In this document: in pieces, positions 13,027-17,463 of the stretch
Layout: every line of letters begins with the position of its first letter
How positions within the stretch are numbered: position 1 is the first letter of the stretch
NCBI GenBank assembly: GCA_017621195.1
Contig: JAGATO010000112.1
Coordinates: 1-17,463, forward strand
Reading direction: 5' to 3'
DNA: 17,463 nucleotides
Origin: Bacillota bacterium
GTDB lineage: Bacteria; Bacillota; Clostridia; Peptostreptococcales; Anaerovoracaceae
Notes under the pieces: model-generated
Seen by the model: the letters and a program-made list of their open reading frames with translations, nothing else
Database searches by the model: none
Told to the model about the DNA's origin: nothing
Translations under genes and position numbers: made by a program

Positions 13027-14952
13027 ATGGGAAAGACATTAGCGTATAAAATTTTGGATGCACATCGCCTGAACGGAGAGATGATCCCCGGAACGGAAAT
13101 CACCATAAAAATCGATCAGACCCTGACCCAGGATTCCACCGGAACCATGGTTTATCTGCAGCTGGAAGCCATGAATGTGGATGAGATCAAAACGGAACTG
13201 TCCGTAGCCTATATCGACCACAACATGCTGCAGACCGGCTTCGAAAACGCCGACGACCACGCCTTCATCAAGAGCGTTGCCAAGCGTCACGGCGTTCTGT
13301 TCTCCAAGCCCGGAAACGGCATCTGCCACCAGCTTCAGCTGGAGAGCTTTGGCATCCCTGGAAAGACGCTTCTGGGTTCCGACAGTCACACGCCCACCGG
13401 CGGCGGCCTGGGCATGATCGCCATCGGTGCCGGCGGTCTGGATGTGGCCGTTGCCATGGCCAAGGGAACCTATTCCCTGACCGTACCCAAGATCATCGGC
13501 GTCAAGCTGTCGGGAAAGCTGTGCCCCTGGGTTTCCGCCAAGGACGTGATTCTGTACGTGCTGCAGAAGCTGACCGTCAAGGGCGGTGTCGGTAAGATCG
13601 TGGAATACTTCGGCGACGGCGTCAAGGAGCTGTCGGTCACCGACCGGGCCACCATCACCAACATGGGAGCGGAGCTGGGCGCCACCACCTCCATCTTCCC
13701 CAGCGACGAAAACACCCGTCAGTACCTGGCGTCTCAAGGCAGAGAGCAGGACTACGTTCCCTTCTCCGCCGACGCCGATGCCGTCTACGACGAAATCCTG
13801 GAAGTCGACCTGTCGGAACTGGTTCCTCTGGCTGCCAAGCCCCACAGTCCCGATAACGTGGACAGCGTTTCCAATATCGGCCCCATCAAGATCGATCAGG
13901 TGGCCATCGGCAGCTGCACCAACTCCTCCTATACGGATCTGATGAAGGTAGCGGCCATCCTGAAGGGAAAGCGGGTCAACGAGAACGTATCTCTCGTCAT
14001 CTCCCCCGGTTCCTCCCGGATCCTGCGGAAGCTGGCCGAAAACGGCGCTCTGGCCGACATGATCGCCGCCGGCGCCAGAATCATCGAAAACGGCTGCGGC
14101 CCCTGCATCGGCATGGGTCAGTCGCCCCGATCCGGCGGCGTTTCTCTGCGGACCTTCAACCGCAACTTCAAAGGCAGAAGCGGAACCAAGGACGCTCAGG
14201 TCTATCTTGTCAGTCCGGAAACGGCGGCGATTTCCGCCATCACCGGCGTTCTGACCGACGGCATGGGCTGCGGCGAGACGCTGCCCGCCATCGCGCCCGA
14301 AACCTTTGAGCTGAACGAGAGCTTTCTGGTTCGCCCCGACGGCTGTAAGAAGTGTGAGATTCCCGTGGACATGGGCCCCAACATCAAGCCCTTCCCGCTG
14401 AACGAACATCTGCCGGAAATGCTGAAAACCACCGTCACTCTGAAGGCCGGAAACAACATCACCACCGACGACATCATGCCGTCCGATTCGCGGCTCCTGC
14501 CGTTCCGCTCCAACGTTCCGCATCTGTCCAACTACTGCTTCGAGCTGATCGACAGCGAATTCCCCAAGCGCTGCCGTCAGGCCGGGACATGTACCATCGT
14601 TGGCGGCGAAAACTACGGCCAGGGTTCCAGCCGGGAACACGCTGCTCTCGTTCCTCTGTACCTGGGCGTCCGCTTCGTGATTGCCAAGTCCTTTGCCCGG
14701 ATTCACCGCTCCAACCTGATCAACAGCGGTATCCTGCCTCTGGTCTTTGCCGATCCGGCGGATTACGACACTCTGTCTTTAGGCGATCAGCTGGTCATTG
14801 AAGATGCCGTAGCTCAGGTGAAGGCCGGTGACCCCATCGCGGTAAAGAACGTATCCAACGGACGGATCTATCAAACCAACGCCAACTTCTCCGCGCTGGA
14901 GACCGAAATGATTCTGGCAGGCGGAAAGATCAATTACATCAAGGGAGAATAG
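13027..14952 (+). CDS. acn: Aconitate hydratase (aconitase), 641 aa
   Basis: Isomerises citrate to isocitrate through cis-aconitate on a [4Fe-4S] cluster in the cytosol. Cluster cysteines are C297 in GSCTNSSY, and C357 and C360 in NGCGPCIGMGQSP. GSDSHTPTGGGLGM (117-130) is the conserved substrate-binding region. The C-terminal swivel domain has GGENYGQGSSREHAA and KSFARIHRSNLINSGI. The length is shorter than the about 890-aa AcnA type and fits the mitochondrial-like/bacterial short form. The ATG at 13027 follows AGAGGAGG with 7 nt spacing, so I prefer it to the longer frame from 12988, which overlaps the promoter and operator. It is followed after 2 nt by icd, so translation is probably coupled. 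A leuC-like isomerase is excluded by the fused swivel domain. Confidence 0.96.
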   Translation: MGKTLAYKILDAHRLNGEMIPGTEITIKIDQTLTQDSTGTMVYLQLEAMNVDEIKTELSVAYIDHNMLQTGFENADDHAFIKSVAKRHGVLFSKPGNGICHQLQLESFGIPGKTLLGSDSHTPTGGGLGMIAIGAGGLDVAVAMAKGTYSLTVPKIIGVKLSGKLCPWVSAKDVILYVLQKLTVKGGVGKIVEYFGDGVKELSVTDRATITNMGAELGATTSIFPSDENTRQYLASQGREQDYVPFSADADAVYDEILEVDLSELVPLAAKPHSPDNVDSVSNIGPIKIDQVAIGSCTNSSYTDLMKVAAILKGKRVNENVSLVISPGSSRILRKLAENGALADMIAAGARIIENGCGPCIGMGQSPRSGGVSLRTFNRNFKGRSGTKDAQVYLVSPETAAISAITGVLTDGMGCGETLPAIAPETFELNESFLVRPDGCKKCEIPVDMGPNIKPFPLNEHLPEMLKTTVTLKAGNNITTDDIMPSDSRLLPFRSNVPHLSNYCFELIDSEFPKRCRQAGTCTIVGGENYGQGSSREHAALVPLYLGVRFVIAKSFARIHRSNLINSGILPLVFADPADYDTLSLGDQLVIEDAVAQVKAGDPIAVKNVSNGRIYQTNANFSALETEMILAGGKINYIKGE

Positions 14953-14954
14953 TC

Positions 14955-16106
14955 ATGGATTACAGAAAAGCATTTGAAGAGATCGTATCCCAGCAGCTGG
15001 CCCGGGTGGAACGGCTGAAGAAGGATACAGAGGCTGTGGATTATAAGAAACTGGACTGCATCCGCATCGGCATCATCGGCGGCGACGGCATCGGTCCCGC
15101 CATCACCGCTCACGCCCAGCGAATTTTGGAAGAGCTCTTGAAGGAACCGGTCAAAGCTGGTAAAGTAGAATTCAAGGTGATTGACGGGCTGACCATCGAG
15201 AATCGTGCCGCCTGCGGAAAAGCCATCCCTGACGACGTGATGGAAGAGATCAAGTCCTGTCACGTACTGCTGAAGGGACCCACCACCACGCCCCGCAAGG
15301 GCGACAAGTGGGGCAACATCGAAAGCGCCAACGTAGCCATGAGAAAGGCGCTGGATCTGTTTGCCAACGTGCGTCCGGTGAAGATTCCCGAGGACGACAT
15401 CGACTGGACCTTCTTCCGCGAAAATACCGAATGTCTCTACGCCATGGGAAGCCAGGGCGTGGACATCTCCGACGATCTTGCCATCGACTTCCGCGTCATC
15501 ACCAACCCCGGCACGGAGCGCATTGCCCGCCAGGCCTTTGAATACGCCAAAAACAACGGCAAGACCCGGGTCTCCATCGTCACTAAGGCCAACATCGTGA
15601 AGAAGACCGATGGAAAGTTCCTGGAGGTCTGCAAGAAGGTAGCCGAAGACTACCCCGGCATCGAAGTGGACGACTGGTACATCGATATCATGACGGCAAA
15701 GCTGATCGATCCCAAGCGCAGAAGCCAGTTCCAGGTGCTGATCCTTCCCAACCTGTACGGCGACATCCTCACCGATGAAGCCGCAGAGTTCCAGGGCGGC
15801 GTAGGAACGGCCGGCAGCGCCAACATCGGAAACCGCTACGCCATGTTCGAGGCGATCCACGGTTCCGCACCGCGCATGGTGGAGGAAGGCCGTGAAATGT
15901 ACGCCGACCCGTCCAGCGTCATCCGGGCAGCCGCCATGCTGCTGTCCCACATCGGCTACCAGAAGGAGTCCGATCAGCTGGCAAAGGCCCTGGACATCTG
16001 CACCGTCACCGAAAAGAAAATTCAGATCACCGGCAAACCCGACGGCGCTACGGGCGCTCAGCTGGCGGATTACATTTTAGAGACCATCCGTTCGCTCTCT
16101 CTGTAG
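14955..16106 (+). CDS. icd: Isocitrate dehydrogenase (isocitrate/isopropylmalate dehydrogenase family)
   Basis: Oxidatively decarboxylates isocitrate to 2-oxoglutarate. The 383-aa protein has the family start IGIIGGDGIGPAIT, the substrate segment ESANVAMRKALDLFANVRPV, FRENTECLYA, and the metal/cofactor region LPNLYGDILTDEAAEFQGGVG followed by AIHGSAPR. The neighbour is aconitase, which makes its substrate, so isocitrate rather than isopropylmalate is the likely substrate. Homoisocitrate cannot be excluded from sequence alone, and NAD versus NADP preference is not clear to me. The ATG lies 2 nt after the acn stop; AAGGGAG within the end of acn serves as ribosome binding site. With acn it forms an oxidative branch from citrate to glutamate precursors. 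No citrate synthase is in the window. Confidence 0.93.
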   Translation: MDYRKAFEEIVSQQLARVERLKKDTEAVDYKKLDCIRIGIIGGDGIGPAITAHAQRILEELLKEPVKAGKVEFKVIDGLTIENRAACGKAIPDDVMEEIKSCHVLLKGPTTTPRKGDKWGNIESANVAMRKALDLFANVRPVKIPEDDIDWTFFRENTECLYAMGSQGVDISDDLAIDFRVITNPGTERIARQAFEYAKNNGKTRVSIVTKANIVKKTDGKFLEVCKKVAEDYPGIEVDDWYIDIMTAKLIDPKRRSQFQVLILPNLYGDILTDEAAEFQGGVGTAGSANIGNRYAMFEAIHGSAPRMVEEGREMYADPSSVIRAAAMLLSHIGYQKESDQLAKALDICTVTEKKIQITGKPDGATGAQLADYILETIRSLSL

Positions 16107-16148
16107 GTCGAACGCCAGTCTCCCATTGATTACGGAGGATATCCCGCT

Positions 16149-16802
16149 ATGTACCATCCTACGACACCGATTCCCAATACCGGTTCTCTGTCCCATTCGC
16201 TGTTCAATCAGCTGCGGGCCGACATTCTGCAGGGAAAGCTGAAGCCGGGCGAAAAGCTGACGGAGCAGCGCGTCTGCTCGGAATATGTGGTCAGCCGCAC
16301 ACCGGTTCGGGAAGCCTTTCAGAAGCTGGAAAACGACGGTCTGATCGAAACCATTCCCAACCGCGGCGCTTTCGTGGTGGGCGTAACGGACCGGGACATT
16401 CAAGACATGTACGAACTGCGCAAGGCCTATGAGGCCATTGCCGTCCGCTGGGCCATTCAGCGCATCACTGACGAGGAATTCCAGGCGCTGCAGGAGGCCT
16501 ATGAATTCATGGAATTCTACACCATGAAAAAGGACATCGAGAAGATGCTGAACATCAATATGCAGTTCCATCAGCTGATTTACAATGCCGCTCACAACCG
16601 GATGCTCCTGCACACGCTGACCAATTTCCAGATCTACACGAAGCAGCGCCGCGGCAACAAAACCTACGCCGACAATTATCTGGAAGAGGTTCTGTCCGAG
16701 CATCAGGAGATCTTCCAGGCCTTCGTATCGAAGGACGAAGATGCGGCAGCGGCGGCCATCACGAAGCATCTGGATAACGCCAAGCGCCGGGCTAACTTCT
16801 GA
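16149..16802 (+). CDS. GntR-family regulator, FadR subfamily with FCD ligand-binding domain
   Basis: A 217-aa DNA-binding regulator. The winged helix spans about residues 13-78: SLFNQLRADILQGKLKPGEKL, then SEYVVSRTPVREAFQKLENDGLI as recognition region and the wing PNRGAFV. The all-helical FCD domain follows (about 85-215), which binds small carboxylates, often through a metal. H141 (FHQLIYNAAHN), H185 and H207 match the metal-binding histidines; the usual Asp four residues before the first is Asn137, a known variant. GGAGG precedes the ATG by 10 nt. The gene lies 42 bp after icd, so it belongs to the acn operon. Matching TTGTATACAA-type sites at the operon promoter suggest it controls its own operon in response to citrate or a related acid. 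The ligand is inferred only from context. Confidence 0.92.
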   Translation: MYHPTTPIPNTGSLSHSLFNQLRADILQGKLKPGEKLTEQRVCSEYVVSRTPVREAFQKLENDGLIETIPNRGAFVVGVTDRDIQDMYELRKAYEAIAVRWAIQRITDEEFQALQEAYEFMEFYTMKKDIEKMLNINMQFHQLIYNAAHNRMLLHTLTNFQIYTKQRRGNKTYADNYLEEVLSEHQEIFQAFVSKDEDAAAAAITKHLDNAKRRANF

Positions 16803-16898
16803 CACTGTTCTACCAAAAAATATGCAGAGACGCTGTTTTTCTTCGAAAGACGAAGGGACTGTACTTTTACAAAAAGCGCAGGGGCTGTAGCAAATGAT

Positions 16899-16965
16899 AT
16901 GCTCCCCATAGAGCAGACTCTCGAAATAACAAAAATTTCGAGAGTACACTATGGGGAGCATTTTT
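16899..16965 (+). terminator. Large nested hairpin after gntR, terminator-like
   Basis: Outer arms ATGCTCCCCATA (16899-16910) and TATGGGGAGCAT (16950-16961) are perfect over 12 bp. Inner arms CTCTCGAAAT (16918-16927) and ATTTCGAGAG (16935-16944) are perfect over 10 bp. TTTTT follows, so it can end the acn-icd-gntR transcript. The right arm also carries GGGGAG, placed 7 nt before the ATG of a small ORF, so the same hairpin could hide that ribosome binding site. Confidence 0.7.
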
Positions 16966-17091
16966 ATGATTCAAAGGAAGCTAACACCAGAAGAAAAGAT
17001 GGAAGCAGTGGAATCCTATTTGAGAAAAGAGCGGCAGCGACGACGGTCGCGGTTTCGATTATCGCCCCGAAGATTCGCGAATCCCTCATAA
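16966..17091 (+). CDS. 41-codon ORF resembling the N-terminus of an IS3-type transposase, probably a remnant
   Basis: The ORF begins MIQRKLTPEEKMEAVESYLR, similar in style to the helix-turn-helix start of IS3/IS150-type OrfA proteins, and then turns into an arginine-rich tail ending FANPS. GGGGAG 7 nt upstream is a usable ribosome binding site but sits inside a 12-bp hairpin arm. IS3 OrfA proteins are usually 90-170 aa, so this would be a truncated, decayed copy. Alternatively it is a short basic protein of its own. I see no matching terminal inverted repeat on the right side. Identity is tentative. Confidence 0.35.
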   Translation: MIQRKLTPEEKMEAVESYLRKERQRRRSRFRLSPRRFANPS

Positions 17092-17138
17092 ATATAGATT
17101 CAAAAAACGGTCGGATTTCCTCAAAAAAATTTTCTTTT

Positions 17139-17463
17139 TCAAAAAACAAAAAGATTCGGGCGTTCCCGATCTTCACTTTTTCCTGATGCAGTTTCTTTCA
17201 AGAGGTAGGCGATGATCTTTTCCCTGCCCCGATAGTATCGGCTGCAAACCGTTTTCGTCCGCATCCCCATAATTTCTCCGATCTGCTCGAAGGTGTCGTG
17301 CCGATCTACGTGGAGCCAGAAGATGATGCCGGTCTCCGTATCCAGCTGTTGAATCGCTTCTTTCAACACCGTGGCATCGTGCTGTCGGATCAGTTCATCC
17401 AGCGCACTGGGCAACTGGCGATACAACTCCTGACTGCATTCTTCCAGCGGAATCGTCTCCGGC
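17139..17463 (-). CDS. Sigma-70 family RNA polymerase sigma factor, C-terminal part (gene runs off the window)
   Basis: The frame is open to the window edge, so at least 107 residues are present and the true start lies outside; the TTG at 17426 is not a convincing start. The visible part matches sigma region 4: ATVLKEAIQQLDTETGIIFWLH, then the helix-turn-helix TFEQIGEIMGMRTKTVCSRYYRGREKI, which would contact the -35 element. The final residues (SGKSEDRERPNLFVF) are outside the domain. The short linker-plus-region-4 layout suits an ECF-like or other small alternative sigma factor. I cannot say which stress or regulon it serves. No clear terminator follows; the region to 17092 is AT-rich with A and T runs. 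Confidence 0.8.
   Translation of the reverse strand, partial: PETIPLEECSQELYRQLPSALDELIRQHDATVLKEAIQQLDTETGIIFWLHVDRHDTFEQIGEIMGMRTKTVCSRYYRGREKIIAYLLKETASGKSEDRERPNLFVF

Noticed and set aside
13039..14706. 555-codon open frame on the minus strand opposite aconitase
   Set aside because: Glycine/valine-rich shadow of the GC-rich aconitase gene; no ribosome binding site and no recognisable domain, whereas the plus frame has all catalytic motifs.
16077..16961. 294-codon minus-strand frame opposite gntR
   Set aside because: Antisense shadow of the GntR gene; no ribosome binding site, and the other strand is a clear GntR/FCD protein.

Overview
The window looks like a chromosomal segment of an anaerobic Gram-positive bacterium of the Bacillota, most likely class Clostridia. 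This rests on the gene set (B12-dependent class II ribonucleotide reductase, PerR-like regulator, RlmD-type rRNA methyltransferase with the C-terminal extension seen in clostridial homologues, a TxpA/Fst-type small toxin), strong GGAGG ribosome binding sites and consensus sigma-A promoters. I cannot name the genus. Most genes look moderately GC-rich. The stretch from about 2430 to 3560 is clearly AT-rich and looks foreign or decayed.

Layout. 1-1638 (minus): 23S rRNA uracil-5-methyltransferase, cut by the window edge. 1872-2241 (plus): tmRNA (ssrA) and its terminator. 2290-3560: AT-rich island immediately 3' of ssrA, a common integration site. It holds a pair of GC-rich dyads, a tandem array of about eight degenerate 50-bp units each built as a dyad, and one orphan ORF of unknown function. 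3704-4738 (minus): PerR-like regulator and a QueD/PTPS-like protein with a zinc ribbon, behind a consensus promoter covered by a 29-bp palindrome. 5003-6019 (minus): glyceraldehyde-3-phosphate dehydrogenase. 6284-7532 (minus): threonine ammonia-lyase broken by one extra base in a G5 tract. 7604-8806 (minus): PatB/MalY C-S lyase. 9015-9300: type I toxin-antitoxin locus with a 27-residue toxin not covered by standard gene-length cut-offs, a convergent RNA, a shared bidirectional terminator and inverted-repeat flanks. 9313-10038 (minus): SAM methyltransferase behind a TetR-type palindrome. 10302-12656 (minus): class II ribonucleotide reductase NrdJ. 13027-16802 (plus): aconitase, isocitrate dehydrogenase and a GntR/FCD regulator in one operon. 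16899-17091: a nested hairpin and a 41-codon transposase-like ORF. 17139-17463 (minus): C-terminal part of a sigma-70 family factor, cut by the window edge.

How the genes fit together. The acn-icd-gntR operon carries citrate through isocitrate to 2-oxoglutarate, probably to supply glutamate, and its last gene probably controls it through TTGTATACAA-type sites at the promoter. The PerR-like gene appears autoregulated. patB and ilvA are adjacent PLP enzymes of sulfur and threonine catabolism and could be co-transcribed, but the ilvA reading frame is interrupted. The least expected structures are the 50-bp dyad array after ssrA and the compact toxin-antitoxin locus.
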